NCBI GenBank assembly: GCA_902777385.1
Contig: CACYTP010000009.1
Coordinates: 1 to 64,000, forward strand
DNA: 64,000 nt
Reading direction: 5' to 3'
Origin: an uncultured bacterium
GTDB taxonomy: Bacteria; Cyanobacteriota; Vampirovibrionia; Gastranaerophilales; Gastranaerophilaceae
The notes below the pieces were generated by a model. It did not search any database. It was given only the letters and a program-made list of their open reading frames with translations, and had not been told where the DNA came from. Positions 45,961-55,719 of this stretch are shown in pieces. Both the position numbers and the translations under genes were made by a program. The stretch's first letter is position 1; the number at the start of each line of letters is the position of its first letter.

Positions 45961-45990
45961 ATCCGCTTCTGGAGAAGCGGATTTCTTTTT
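45961..45990 (+). terminator. terminator of the SPFH cluster
   Basis: ATCCGCTTC pairs with GAAGCGGAT over TGGA and is followed by TTCTTTTT. It lies 34 bases after the SPFH stop, before the convergent wecB. Confidence 0.9.
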
Positions 45991-46000
45991 GACTAAAATC

Positions 46001-47119
46001 TTAAAATTTAAAATATGAACTGATAATTTGTTCAATTTTCTTTGAAGCCAGTCCGTCACCGTATGGATTTTGAGCAGTTAAGCGAGTATTTTCTTTCGAA
46101 TCGGATAGTATCTTATCGCTTAATGATACAATTTTTTCATAATCAGCTCCAACAAGAACAGAAACCCCTGCGTCAATACCTTCCTGTCTTTCGGTTTCAT
46201 ATCTCATTACAAGAGTAGGACAACCAAATGACGGAGCTTCTTCCTGTATGCCGCCGGAATCAGTCAAAATCAATTTCGCATTTTTCATTAAATAAACTAA
46301 ATTCGGATAATCCAGCGGAGACAACAACTTTATGTTATTAAAGTGTTCTAAATTCGCATGTATTTTATCTTTTACATTCGGATTAGGATGAACAGGAATC
46401 ACAAAAGTGTGGTCAGAATATTTTTCTGCTAAATATTTGATAGCTTTAATAATTCTATCTATTCTTTCTCCATGATTTTCTCTTCTGTGTGCGGTTATAA
46501 GCACTAATTTATCATCAACAATTATGTTTTCCGCCTCATAAAAAGCCTTAGCACTATTCATAGTATCTTCAGATAAACAGAACAAAGCATCAATTACAGT
46601 ATTTCCCGTAATATGAATTTTATCCTCAGATATAGCTTCTTTTAAAAGTGCATCTTTATTTTTGGCAGTTGGAGCAAAATGCAACTGTGCAACTCTGGAT
46701 GTCATTTGACGCATAATTTCTTCCGGAAACGGCTCATATATATCATAAGAACGCAAACCTGCCTCAACATGAAATACAGGAACTTTATTATAAAAACTTA
46801 CCAAAGCTCCGCATAAAACAGTCATGGTATCACCCTGAACTATAGTTGCATCAATCGTATTTTGGGCAAAAACTTTATCAAGTGCAGATAAAATTCTCGT
46901 CTGAACCTCAGCCAACGACTGGTTTGGTCTCATACAATCAAGATTTATATCAGCTTTTAAATTAAAGTATGATAAAGTTTGATTAGATAATTCTTTTTGC
47001 TGTTCGGTATTACAAATTATAACATTGTATTTTTCTGAATGTTTTTTAAGTTCTAATATCACCGGAGCGAGTTTGATAACCTCCGGTCTTGTCCCAAATA
47101 CAAATAAAATAGTTTTCAT
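46001..47119 (-). CDS. wecB: UDP-N-acetylglucosamine 2-epimerase (non-hydrolysing)
   Basis: Interconverts UDP-GlcNAc and UDP-ManNAc for envelope glycans. 372 residues with GTRPEVIKLAPVI (residues 9-21), VQGDTMTVL, HVEAGLRSYD, and DSGGIQEEAPSFGCPTLVMR near the C-terminus. Single gene; UDP-ManNAc would suit a wall-attached polymer handled by the LCP and CsaB proteins (inference). Confidence 0.95.
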   Translation of the reverse strand: MKTILFVFGTRPEVIKLAPVILELKKHSEKYNVIICNTEQQKELSNQTLSYFNLKADINLDCMRPNQSLAEVQTRILSALDKVFAQNTIDATIVQGDTMTVLCGALVSFYNKVPVFHVEAGLRSYDIYEPFPEEIMRQMTSRVAQLHFAPTAKNKDALLKEAISEDKIHITGNTVIDALFCLSEDTMNSAKAFYEAENIIVDDKLVLITAHRRENHGERIDRIIKAIKYLAEKYSDHTFVIPVHPNPNVKDKIHANLEHFNNIKLLSPLDYPNLVYLMKNAKLILTDSGGIQEEAPSFGCPTLVMRYETERQEGIDAGVSVLVGADYEKIVSLSDKILSDSKENTRLTAQNPYGDGLASKKIEQIISSYFKF

Positions 47120-47247
47120 AGCTGAAATTTTAATATAAACAATTTTTATTTACAACAACCGGAATATTAACTAAAGGTACTAAATAAATCGTGGAATGCA
47201 AAATAACAATTATCAACAAATAATGAAGAGAACAGAAGGAGAAAGCC

Positions 47248-47481
47248 ATGCTAGATTTATACTATATGCAAAACTGTCCTTATTGCAAAAAAGTCCTAAA
47301 TTATCTGAGTGCAAACGGAATAGACTTTGATGCAAAAGATGTATCGGAAAAAGTAAACTATAATGAATTATTGAGTATCGGACATATAGATCAGGTTCCG
47401 TTTCTTGTAGACAAATCAAATGGAACATCAATGTACGATTCAGATATGATAATTTCATACATTGAGAAACAAAACAGGTAA
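47248..47481 (+). CDS. glutaredoxin-like protein
   Basis: 77 residues, thioredoxin fold. CPYC at residues 10-13, the QVPFLVD cis-Pro loop (about 48-54) and SDMIISYIEK make up the glutaredoxin pattern. GAAGGAGAAAG precedes the ATG. The next gene, a hybrid-cluster-protein homologue, starts four bases after its stop; Grx and Hcp families are both linked to thiol/NO chemistry. Confidence 0.9.
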   Translation: MLDLYYMQNCPYCKKVLNYLSANGIDFDAKDVSEKVNYNELLSIGHIDQVPFLVDKSNGTSMYDSDMIISYIEKQNR

Positions 47482-47485
47482 ATAT

Positions 47486-49036
47486 ATGTATAACAATACT
47501 CCTAATAATTTTGAATATGATGAATGTATTGCAAAAGGTATTTGCTCAATACACCCGAGTATATCAGCACTTGAAGAAGTAATACTGCTCATAATAAAAC
47601 AATCTGCATACTACATACTAAAACTCAAAGAATTAAACATTAATACAAAACAAGCAGAAAACACAATACTTTGCATGCTCACTTCAGTAATATCAGGGGC
47701 ATCTTACAGTGATGAAAAACTATTAAGTATTATATCAACATCCTATAAATATCACACGAATTTAAGAGAAAAATATATTGAGGTTTGTAATGATAAAGAC
47801 ATTAAATATCAGGATTTGAAATTAAAGATTAAAATCAGCCCTGACATGAGTATTTCTAACATAATTTCAATAGGGGAAAAAATATTTAAAAGTTCAACCT
47901 ATAATACAGAAAAGAAATACATTATTGACCTGATAAACATACTGATAAAAAATACAGCACTTAACTTAATAAGATACTCGGAATACATAAGCACTGAGGC
48001 AGAACTGATTAAACCGATTTTAGAAGCTTTGAACATCCAAAACCACAAACAAGCTTCATTAAGCAAATATTACAAAAAAATCAGTGAACTTTCAGAAATA
48101 AATCATGCCATTCAAAAAGAATGCAGCAAATATTTCGTTGAAAATTACGGAGAAATTACAAAAACTGAAGTTGATTTTTCATCTTCAAAGGGTAAAGCAA
48201 TACTCGTATCAGGGAAATCCCTTTCAGATTTATACAATCTGCTTGAATACACAAAGGATAAAAACATTGATATATACACGCATGATGACTTATTAATGGC
48301 ACACGCATACCAAACATTTAAGTCATACAAAAACCTGAAAGGACAATTTGGAAGCTGTACGGATAAATGTGTACTGGATTTTTCAACTTTTCCTGGGGCA
48401 ATACTACTAACAAAACAATTTTCCATGAACCTTGAATATCTTTATCGTGGACGGTTATTTACAACTGCACAAATAATTCCAAAGGGAATAACAGGCATTA
48501 CAGATAACAATTTCGAATATTTAGTCAAATCTGCAACTGAGTCTAAAGGTTTTGCCAAAGGGCAAAAGCGTGCTAAAAAAATTGTAGGATATAATAAAAA
48601 AGAACTAATAACTTACTTAAAAAAAATCTCTTTGAAAATATTAAACAGAGAAATAGAAAATATTTTTGTACTATATCCTACAAGTAACTTTTCATCCACC
48701 TATGAAAAGTTAATCTCAAAATTAACAGACAAAGATTTTGTGTTAAATTTTAACGACAATGAAATTAAAAATATCAAAAATTCAATAACAATAAATTTAT
48801 CATTTAACAACAGAATGATAAATGAAGTATTGGAATATACGTTCAAAAGTCTGAAAACCGACAAAAGCAAATACAGATTTTACTTTGTAAATTGTGATTA
48901 TGCGACAATCTCAGATATTATTTATTATAAAACTAAAGGATTTTCAAAACTGCATCTTTCGAATTGCACTCCAAACACAATCAATCCGGGACTGCACAAA
49001 TTTATTACAAAATTATATGACATAGAAAAATATTGA
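47486..49036 (+). CDS. divergent hybrid cluster protein (Hcp) homologue lacking cluster ligands
   Basis: 516 residues, aligning end to end by eye with Hcp. ISALEEVILLIIKQSAYYILK fits the N-terminal helices. VSGKSLSDLYNLLEYTKDKN, IDIYTHDDLLMAHAY and FSTFPGAILLTK match the Hcp middle domain (ISGHDLKDLYNLLEQT, VYTHGEMLPAHGYP, FPGPIVMTSNC). The hybrid-cluster ligands are missing: TSNC is TKQF, the GGCDGA motif reads YPTSNF, and ACGKYRF and GQCND have no counterpart. Of the N-terminal CxxC...C set only ECIAKGIC-like cysteines remain. It probably lacks the Fe-S-O cluster and hydroxylamine/NO reductase activity. Cotranscribed with a glutaredoxin. Confidence 0.7.
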   Translation: MYNNTPNNFEYDECIAKGICSIHPSISALEEVILLIIKQSAYYILKLKELNINTKQAENTILCMLTSVISGASYSDEKLLSIISTSYKYHTNLREKYIEVCNDKDIKYQDLKLKIKISPDMSISNIISIGEKIFKSSTYNTEKKYIIDLINILIKNTALNLIRYSEYISTEAELIKPILEALNIQNHKQASLSKYYKKISELSEINHAIQKECSKYFVENYGEITKTEVDFSSSKGKAILVSGKSLSDLYNLLEYTKDKNIDIYTHDDLLMAHAYQTFKSYKNLKGQFGSCTDKCVLDFSTFPGAILLTKQFSMNLEYLYRGRLFTTAQIIPKGITGITDNNFEYLVKSATESKGFAKGQKRAKKIVGYNKKELITYLKKISLKILNREIENIFVLYPTSNFSSTYEKLISKLTDKDFVLNFNDNEIKNIKNSITINLSFNNRMINEVLEYTFKSLKTDKSKYRFYFVNCDYATISDIIYYKTKGFSKLHLSNCTPNTINPGLHKFITKLYDIEKY

Positions 49037-49044
49037 CATAACAG

Positions 49045-51405
49045 TTAATTCACATTAGCAGGCTCACGGTTCACTAAATTTATTGCCGCCTGAGTTTTTT
49101 CAATCAAACCTGTATAATACTTAAAATCTGATTCGTCAACTGCGATTTCAGCACCGATACGAGCAACATTTTGTATCTGTTTTAACAAATCAATAGTCAT
49201 CATAATACCTTTAAACATTGTACCCTCATCTTTGTACTTACGTTTATCTGCATTATAATATATTTTACTCCAGTTTTGAGTTGAATCGCTCTCTACGGAA
49301 TTCATCTCAGCCCAATTGTAAATATTATTTGTAAGTTCATTATTGACTTCAACTTGTCTGAATTTTACGTCATTTTTAGAAGACAAATCATTATATTTAT
49401 TCAAAACAGAGTTCAAAACCTTTATATATTTTTCAATAGAAGCGTTCGACCAATCATAGCCCTTAGGCTTGTCATTAAAAACTTTTGTAAATTGTCCATC
49501 CTTTTTCGGCTCAATATTTGCTAAAGCACCAACTGCACCTGCAAGCTCAGCCGGAGTCATAGCATCAAAAATCTTGGAACTTATCATTTCTATAACAGGG
49601 ATTTGTTCATAACCGTTAAGCCCTGAAATCAATACACCTTTTTCTGTTAAATTATTTTTCTGAGTAAGATAGTCAAAATTTCTCAACATACTGATTTTTT
49701 TAGAAAATTCGTTTCTTAAGTTTTTCTTGTTTCTTGCAGCTATCTGAGGATTTTTGTTATAGGTATAAAAAGACTTATCAAACAGCAGCTCAAGTATATC
49801 ATCATTCTGTAACTCTTTATAGTATTTTGCAATAAACGAATAATCCGGTTTTAACGCACTTTTCAGATTATTTGGTTGTGCATGCACAAGCATATCGAAT
49901 GCAGATTGTTCCAAATCATTCAGACTTAATGTATAGCAATATCCTTTTTTGTCTATACCTCTTCTACCTGCTCTGCCTGCCATTTGATGAAATTCATTAG
50001 GCGAAATTCTACGCTTGTTGTCAGGACCGTCAGGTGTTGAGGATGGCTTTCTGGATGCGGTTATAACAGTAGTTCTTGTCGGCATATTAATACCTGCGGA
50101 AAGCGTTTCTGTAGCAATTACAACTTTCACAAGTTTATTCTGGAACAGTTCTTCTACAAGTTCTTTCTGACTTGGAAGCAAACCCGCATTATGTACCGCA
50201 TATCCTTTTAACAATGCTCTCATATCCATTGTTTCGCCAAGATACTTGCCTTCCGAGTCAAATCTCTCAACTGTATCCATAATTAATTCTTTTTCTTCGT
50301 CAGTAGTTAACTTTGGACCATATTTTGTAAGATATTCGAGAATATCTTTGCTGTTCTTTTTGTCAAAAACGAAAAATATTGCAGGAAGTCTGTCTTCATC
50401 TTTAAGTTTTCTGACTACATCATTATAAGCATAGGCAGGAATTAGACCTTTTTTTTCTGCAAGTTTTGATAATTTTTCAAGTTGAGCATTAAATTTTGAT
50501 TTTTTATTTGATGACACAGGCTGAGTTAAGTCAGAAACATTAATATTTTCAAATTCTAACGGAACATGTCTGTTCTCACTTGGAACATCAATAAGTACAG
50601 TATGAACAGTATAATTTGGTTTTGCTTTGTATGAAGCAATTTCATCATTATTGCCGGACACAACTTCAGGATCTTGTTCATATCTCAACCCTGACATCCA
50701 GCCTGCAATATCTCTGTTATTTCCTATCGTTGCAGATAAGGATAACAACTGAGTTTCAGGCTCGGAAAGGAATATGGATTGTTCCCAAATACCGCCTCTG
50801 TCTACATCTCCTAAATAATGTAATTCATCAAAAATTACGGTTTTTAAGTCATTCAATAATTCATTTTCTCTTCCGAAGAACTTTCCAAAAACCATGTTTC
50901 TGTAAACTTCAGTCGTCATAATTATTATAGGAGCGTTTGGATTAATTTTTGTATCACCTGTTAAAATTCCTACATTATCAGCACCGTATATTTTTTGAAA
51001 ATCTCTGAATTTTTCATTACTCAAAGCCTTTAGTGGTGTAGTATAGAAAGTCTTTTTGCCGTCATGGATATTTTTACCTATTGCATAATGTGCAATAGCA
51101 GTCTTACCTGTACCTGTAGGAGCCGTAACAAGGACATCATTATCTAAAAGTATGTTTTGAGCTGCAGCCAGCTGAAAGTTATCAGCCTTTGCACCTTTTG
51201 GCAACTTAAAATAATTTGCTCTTACGGTTTTATCAAAATCGCTGTTACCAAATGATATATTTTTATATGACATCATTGCCATTGAATCAATCATTTTATC
51301 AGCATTTATATATTTTTGGGTAATATTCTTTGAGTCGGCATATTTATTATCGGAATTTATTGATGCAGATGCAGGTGTATATTTCGTAATAGCAAGAACT
51401 TTCAT
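49045..51405 (-). CDS. Ski2-like superfamily II RNA helicase
   Basis: 786 residues. After a lineage-type head containing ISFGN (50-54) comes the helicase core: Q-like FQLAAAQ, Walker A APTGTGKTA, DELHYLGDVDRG (DExH box), LSATIGN, TETLSAGINMPTRT and the final motif VI HQMAGRAGRRGIDKKGY. This is the Ski2/Mtr4/DOB1 type seen in cyanobacteria, acting in RNA turnover. The C-terminal 300 residues are helical and lack an obvious DSHCT match. Start at 51405 follows AAGGATACAATA; the longer frame from 51447 would overlap the upstream gene. Confidence 0.88.
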   Translation of the reverse strand: MKVLAITKYTPASASINSDNKYADSKNITQKYINADKMIDSMAMMSYKNISFGNSDFDKTVRANYFKLPKGAKADNFQLAAAQNILLDNDVLVTAPTGTGKTAIAHYAIGKNIHDGKKTFYTTPLKALSNEKFRDFQKIYGADNVGILTGDTKINPNAPIIIMTTEVYRNMVFGKFFGRENELLNDLKTVIFDELHYLGDVDRGGIWEQSIFLSEPETQLLSLSATIGNNRDIAGWMSGLRYEQDPEVVSGNNDEIASYKAKPNYTVHTVLIDVPSENRHVPLEFENINVSDLTQPVSSNKKSKFNAQLEKLSKLAEKKGLIPAYAYNDVVRKLKDEDRLPAIFFVFDKKNSKDILEYLTKYGPKLTTDEEKELIMDTVERFDSEGKYLGETMDMRALLKGYAVHNAGLLPSQKELVEELFQNKLVKVVIATETLSAGINMPTRTTVITASRKPSSTPDGPDNKRRISPNEFHQMAGRAGRRGIDKKGYCYTLSLNDLEQSAFDMLVHAQPNNLKSALKPDYSFIAKYYKELQNDDILELLFDKSFYTYNKNPQIAARNKKNLRNEFSKKISMLRNFDYLTQKNNLTEKGVLISGLNGYEQIPVIEMISSKIFDAMTPAELAGAVGALANIEPKKDGQFTKVFNDKPKGYDWSNASIEKYIKVLNSVLNKYNDLSSKNDVKFRQVEVNNELTNNIYNWAEMNSVESDSTQNWSKIYYNADKRKYKDEGTMFKGIMMTIDLLKQIQNVARIGAEIAVDESDFKYYTGLIEKTQAAINLVNREPANVN

Positions 51406-51415
51406 TATTGTATCC

Positions 51416-52105
51416 TTATCTTTTAATGTATTTAAGATAGTCGCCAATTTTCAGTACATCATTGATAACATATAGGGCATCTCTGTTGTGAAATCTCACA
51501 CAACTGTGAGTTAAATGTCTGTTATTTCTCAAAATTGCTTCTTCGTGCCGTGTTCCGTGTGCATAACCGCCATTATCCCACATATTGCCTGTAATAGTAT
51601 CCACTACATTTAGATAGGCTATTTTCGGGCCGTAATCAAAAGGAAATCTGCGTCTTTTAGTTCCTCTATCACAATCTAAATACGGATATACCTGTTTTTT
51701 TAAAACCTTTCTTATTCCGGGTTTTGTCGGAGTACCAGGGGCCCCTGTAGCAACCTTAAAGGATTCTATTGCTTTGCCGTTGCCATCATATACATAAAAT
51801 CTGCAATTTGTAACATCAACAGTTCCCTTTGCAAGCATTTTTTTACCTTGCAGAGTAAAGTAAGGATCCGGTGCATCCTTTAATATCTCAGGATCATTTG
51901 TCCAACTGCTCGGATTAACGGATTCACGAAAGACTTTTGGTAAATCTTCACTTGTATATTTATCGACCGGATTTGTTGTTCTTAAAAAGGTATCGGGTTT
52001 CTGACTTAAATCAACACGTTGTGCTTGTATAGGCTGTGCATAAGATAAAGTACCTGCAGCAGCCAAAATTCCTAAATTATATCTTATATTATTTAATATC
52101 TTCAT
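51416..52105 (-). CDS. exported L,D-transpeptidase-like (YkuD) protein
   Basis: 229 residues with a signal peptide (about 1-27, ending SYAQPIQAQ). The YkuD domain (about 90-225) has VYDGNGKAIESFKVATG, GYAHGT (catalytic-pocket His) and LTHSCVRFHNRDA with the nucleophile Cys; the usual SHGC reads THSC. Family members make 3-3 peptidoglycan cross-links or anchor wall proteins. It lies eleven bases upstream of the helicase start and overlaps the discarded longer helicase frame. Confidence 0.88.
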   Translation of the reverse strand: MKILNNIRYNLGILAAAGTLSYAQPIQAQRVDLSQKPDTFLRTTNPVDKYTSEDLPKVFRESVNPSSWTNDPEILKDAPDPYFTLQGKKMLAKGTVDVTNCRFYVYDGNGKAIESFKVATGAPGTPTKPGIRKVLKKQVYPYLDCDRGTKRRRFPFDYGPKIAYLNVVDTITGNMWDNGGYAHGTRHEEAILRNNRHLTHSCVRFHNRDALYVINDVLKIGDYLKYIKR

Positions 52106-52328
52106 AAAAATTTTAAATTCCGTAAATTTTAAAATTTGCCATTAATTAAAGAAATGTAAATAAGTATAAACATCAATAATCTTTAATATTTCTTAAAATG
52201 CTACTTGCAAAATATATATGTTTATACTACCATATCATTACTAACGTGCGTCGGTGATATATTTTTGTGGATAAGCCGATTAAGGAATTTAAATAGTACT
52301 AGTATAAATAATTATAAAGGAACGAAAA

Positions 52329-52682
52329 ATGAACCCTATTATTGATGAATTAGAAAAACCATATATGGAAAAAGAGATTCCGGACGTAAATCCGGGCGAT
52401 ACAGTCAAAGTATTTGTAAGAATTGTTGAAGGTAACAAAGAAAGAATTCAGGCTTTCGAAGGCACAATCATTAAGAAACATGGTTCAGGAATCAACAAAA
52501 CTATTACCGTTAGAAAGATTTTCCAAGGGGTAGGCGTTGAACGTGTATTCTTAATTCACTCACCAAGAATTGAAAAAATCAATATTGTTAGACGTGGTGA
52601 TGTTAAGCGTGCTAAATTGTACTACTTGAGAGAACGTTCAGGTAAAGCAACTCGTATCAAGGAAAAAATTGAAAAAAGATAA
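52329..52682 (+). CDS. rplS: 50S ribosomal protein L19
   Basis: 117 residues of normal L19: [24 protein letters not shown] (in part), [16 protein letters not shown] and [24 protein letters not shown] precedes the ATG. First of rplS-rbgA-rnhB; its last 14 bases overlap the next gene. The 223-base gap upstream holds no gene I can see and presumably its promoter (a TATAAA lies at about 52303). Confidence 0.97.
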   Translation: MNPIIDELEKPYMEKEIPDVNPGDTVKVFVRIVEGNKERIQAFEGTIIKKHGSGINKTITVRKIFQGVGVERVFLIHSPRIEKINIVRRGDVKRAKLYYLRERSGKATRIKEKIEKR

Positions 52683-53511
52683 GACACATATTCATTGGTA
52701 TCCCGGGCATATAGCCAAAGCTGAAAGAAAGTTAAAAGAACAGCTTTCTTTAGTGGATGCCGTTGTAGAAGTAATTGATGCGAGATTACCGCTATCAAGC
52801 AGTTATGAAAATATTACGGGGCTTTTAGGACAAAAGCCTCGTTTAATTTTGCTCAATAAATCAGATTTGACTGATAAAAATGAATTGAAGCACTGGGTAA
52901 GTATTCTTGAAGAAAAAAATAATGCAACCGTCATGGTTTCAGATGCCAAAAATTCCAAGGATTTGAATATTATTATAAAGAAATTAGAGGAATTATCCGA
53001 GCCACGCATACAGGAAATCATGAAAAAAGGCTTGTTAAGACGCCCTGCAAGAGTAATGGTTGTAGGAATGCCAAATGTAGGAAAATCCAGCATAATAAAC
53101 AAGCTGACACGTTCATCTAAAACCAAAACTGGAGCTAAAGCCGGAGTAACCAGACAACAGCAATGGGTTAGGATAAATCCTAAACTGGAGCTTTTGGACA
53201 CGCCAGGGATAATTCCAATGAAACAAGATAATCAGGAAGCCGCAATGAAACTTACTTTCGTTAATTCTGTTTCTGAAAATGCTTATTCTAATGAAATTGC
53301 GGCAAATAACCTTATAGAGATTTTGGCTGAAAAGTATCCTGAGCAATTAAAAAATTATTACCAGTTAGAGGACAGTGATATATCTCTTGAAAATATTGCG
53401 ATAAGACGTAACTGGATTATATCAGGGGGAAAAGCAGATATAGAAAGGACATCTGTTTACGTTTTGAGAGATTTTAGAGAGGGCAAAATAGGGAAGTTTA
53501 TTTTGGATTAA
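52669..53511 (+). CDS. rbgA: ribosome biogenesis GTPase YlqF/RbgA
   Basis: Circularly permuted GTPase needed for late 50S assembly. 280 residues; the G motifs come in the order NKSD (63-66), GMPNVGKSS (about 133-141), LDTPGI, as in the YlqF family, with [12 protein letters not shown] at the N-terminus. It starts with TTG at 52669 inside rplS, with AAGGAAAA just upstream; no other start fits the HWYPGH head. Coupling with L19 suits its role. Confidence 0.94.
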   Translation: MKKDKTHIHWYPGHIAKAERKLKEQLSLVDAVVEVIDARLPLSSSYENITGLLGQKPRLILLNKSDLTDKNELKHWVSILEEKNNATVMVSDAKNSKDLNIIIKKLEELSEPRIQEIMKKGLLRRPARVMVVGMPNVGKSSIINKLTRSSKTKTGAKAGVTRQQQWVRINPKLELLDTPGIIPMKQDNQEAAMKLTFVNSVSENAYSNEIAANNLIEILAEKYPEQLKNYYQLEDSDISLENIAIRRNWIISGGKADIERTSVYVLRDFREGKIGKFILD

Positions 53512-53516
53512 TAATT

Positions 53517-54167
53517 ATGGCACACATTGACGAGCTGTTTAAATTTGACAAAAGTTTTTCTGATACAGTAATCGGTACTGATGAAGCCGGACGCGGACCT
53601 GCTGCCGGCGGAGTATTTGCTGCTGCTGTATATTTTCCGAATAAATCTAAAAAATTAATAGAAAATTTATCAATACTAAACGACAGCAAACAGTTATCAA
53701 AAAAAAAGAGAGAATCAATATATGATACTATAAAAAATGAGACCATCAATTCAATAATATGCGTTGAAGTTGAGGAGATTGAAAAATATAACATACTAAA
53801 TTCATCATTAAAAGCTATGAAATTAGCATGTAGAAACGTTATCAGTCAAATTGATATGAAGGATTTTATAGTATTGGTTGATGGGAATAAACTGATAAAA
53901 GAATTCAAGTACCCTCAAAAATACATTGTAAAAGGTGACAGCAAATCAGCAGCAATCGCAGCAGCGAGCATACTTGCAAAGGTTACCCGTGACAGATATA
54001 TGGAAGAACTTGATAAAAAATATCCGGAATACGGCTGGGCAAAAAATGCAGGTTATCTGACGAAAGAACATCTTGCGGCAATAGATAAATATGGTTTAAC
54101 AGAGTTTCACAGACCGTCATTTTTGAAAAAACACTTTGAAAAACAAGAGCAGTTAAGCCTTTTTTAA
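53517..54167 (+). CDS. rnhB: ribonuclease HII
   Basis: Removes ribonucleotides from DNA-RNA hybrids. 216 residues: GTDEAGRGPAAGG (Asp22, Glu23 catalytic), LNDSKQLSKKKRE, VLVDGNK with the third Asp, and SIAAASILAKVTRDRYM-type motif (here AIAAASILAKVTRD). The C-terminal FHRPSFLKKHF is typical. Begins five bases after rbgA. Confidence 0.96.
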   Translation: MAHIDELFKFDKSFSDTVIGTDEAGRGPAAGGVFAAAVYFPNKSKKLIENLSILNDSKQLSKKKRESIYDTIKNETINSIICVEVEEIEKYNILNSSLKAMKLACRNVISQIDMKDFIVLVDGNKLIKEFKYPQKYIVKGDSKSAAIAAASILAKVTRDRYMEELDKKYPEYGWAKNAGYLTKEHLAAIDKYGLTEFHRPSFLKKHFEKQEQLSLF

Positions 54168-54251
54168 GCACATTACATTTTGTAAAATATAATGTAATAT
54201 TAGCAAAATATTTTATTTTTAAATTTTATTTGAATAAGTCGGTAATTACTC

Positions 54252-55673
54252 ATGCAAATAAATCGTATAAATTATAAATATAGCACCCCGTATTATAGAC
54301 AAACAAAAGTTGACAATACCAGACCTGCGAATACAGGCGGCAAAACACAGAATTTATTGCCTAACTATTATTACATGCCAATATTTACGGGGAATTATGC
54401 AATAATTAAAGCGGATAATCAGGAACAAGACGCTCAAAATAAGAAGAATGATTTTTTAAGAATGCTAAAAGATACGAATTGGTACGATGAAACTGATGAA
54501 ATAATACCTGCCCAAAACTATTCTGACTGGGACAATGAGCAAATAAACCTTATTAGAAAACAATTGAGTGAGTATGAAGACGACGGAACCCTAAAGACAC
54601 TACTGCAAACAGCAAATCTTTGTACATTTAAAGATTACATCTTGGACGGAGAAAACATATACAGTCTGTCAAATTCAATTACAAAGGACTTGTTTGAAAA
54701 CAAATATCAGCTTAATTATGAACGTTGGCTAAATCCAACAAAAGATTGCGAAGTAAATTTGTCTATAAAAGACAGCCGAGAAAAATTAAAAAACATTGCA
54801 AATAATATTACTGACGATATAGAACTTCTTAGACTAACCCCCGCTAAAGAATTTATAGACAGACAACTGCAACCGTATATAAAAAATGATGAGTTTATAA
54901 TTCCCAAAAAAATTTTCGGAAGCAAACCTATGCTGTACTCATTTACCGAAAGCATTATCAAGCAGCTTAACACAATATGGCGACGAGCGAAGTATCACAG
55001 TGGAGAAAATCAACCGGAAGATCTACGAAAACTTGCAGGTGAAGTCCTTGAAATACGAGATGACCTAAAATATTCTTTGGAAAGAATAAATAACGTAAGA
55101 CGTAACGGAAAAGGACAAAATAACTTTGATATAAAGATTAAAATGTGGGACAGAAATCCAAAAAGGGACTTATTTCAGGGTAATTTTTCAACCTGCTGTA
55201 TCGGCATGGGAGCAGTAAACGGAGATGTCATGGCAAAGTATCTTCTGCACACATGCTTTAATATGATAGAAATTATAGACAATAATACAGATAAAACAAT
55301 AGGAAATGCACTCTGCTATTTTGCTGAAGCTGACGGAGAATTAGCATTTATAATAGATAATGTTGAAATAAATAAGGAATACCTGCCATCCAAGGAGGCA
55401 GGAAACGACATTAGAGATGGTATCGTTGAATATTCAAAAAATTTACTTAATTACATAAAAAAAGATAACCAACCTATCAGCATATACATGAGCTACAGAA
55501 GAAATGATATTAACGCTCCAAAAGAAAATGCAGAAGAAAAATTCTTTGAATTTATCGGAGAACTTTACACTGATATATATCTTGACTTGTATGACGGTTC
55601 AATATTCAGTAGTGACAGTCTGTCACAACAAATAACAGCCTGCAAGCTGTACGACGGAAACGAAACCTGCTAA
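54252..55673 (+). CDS. lineage-specific protein with IFTGN head and WDRNP...CC segment
   Basis: Not recognised. 473 residues, no signal peptide. The head is Tyr/Asn-rich with IFTGN (44-48). The middle is helical. A conserved-looking core at about 295-380 reads IKMWDRNPKRDLFQGNFSTCCIGM, here given with flanks broken, then IIDNNTDKTIGNALCYF and LAFIIDNVEINKEY, a layout of strands like an acyltransferase or papain-like fold. The paired cysteines after FQGNFST are a possible active site (guess). Ends with a Cys. It stands alone between rnhB and the convergent protease gene. Confidence 0.6.
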   Translation: MQINRINYKYSTPYYRQTKVDNTRPANTGGKTQNLLPNYYYMPIFTGNYAIIKADNQEQDAQNKKNDFLRMLKDTNWYDETDEIIPAQNYSDWDNEQINLIRKQLSEYEDDGTLKTLLQTANLCTFKDYILDGENIYSLSNSITKDLFENKYQLNYERWLNPTKDCEVNLSIKDSREKLKNIANNITDDIELLRLTPAKEFIDRQLQPYIKNDEFIIPKKIFGSKPMLYSFTESIIKQLNTIWRRAKYHSGENQPEDLRKLAGEVLEIRDDLKYSLERINNVRRNGKGQNNFDIKIKMWDRNPKRDLFQGNFSTCCIGMGAVNGDVMAKYLLHTCFNMIEIIDNNTDKTIGNALCYFAEADGELAFIIDNVEINKEYLPSKEAGNDIRDGIVEYSKNLLNYIKKDNQPISIYMSYRRNDINAPKENAEEKFFEFIGELYTDIYLDLYDGSIFSSDSLSQQITACKLYDGNETC

Positions 55674-55719
55674 GTAAAATATTAAATGGAACAAGCATAT
55701 ACAGGCAAAAATAAAGCCG

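Noticed and set aside
54169-54205. Terminator after rnhB from ATTACATT...AATGTAAT
   Set aside because: AT-only stem with a long loop and no clear T run; too weak to call.
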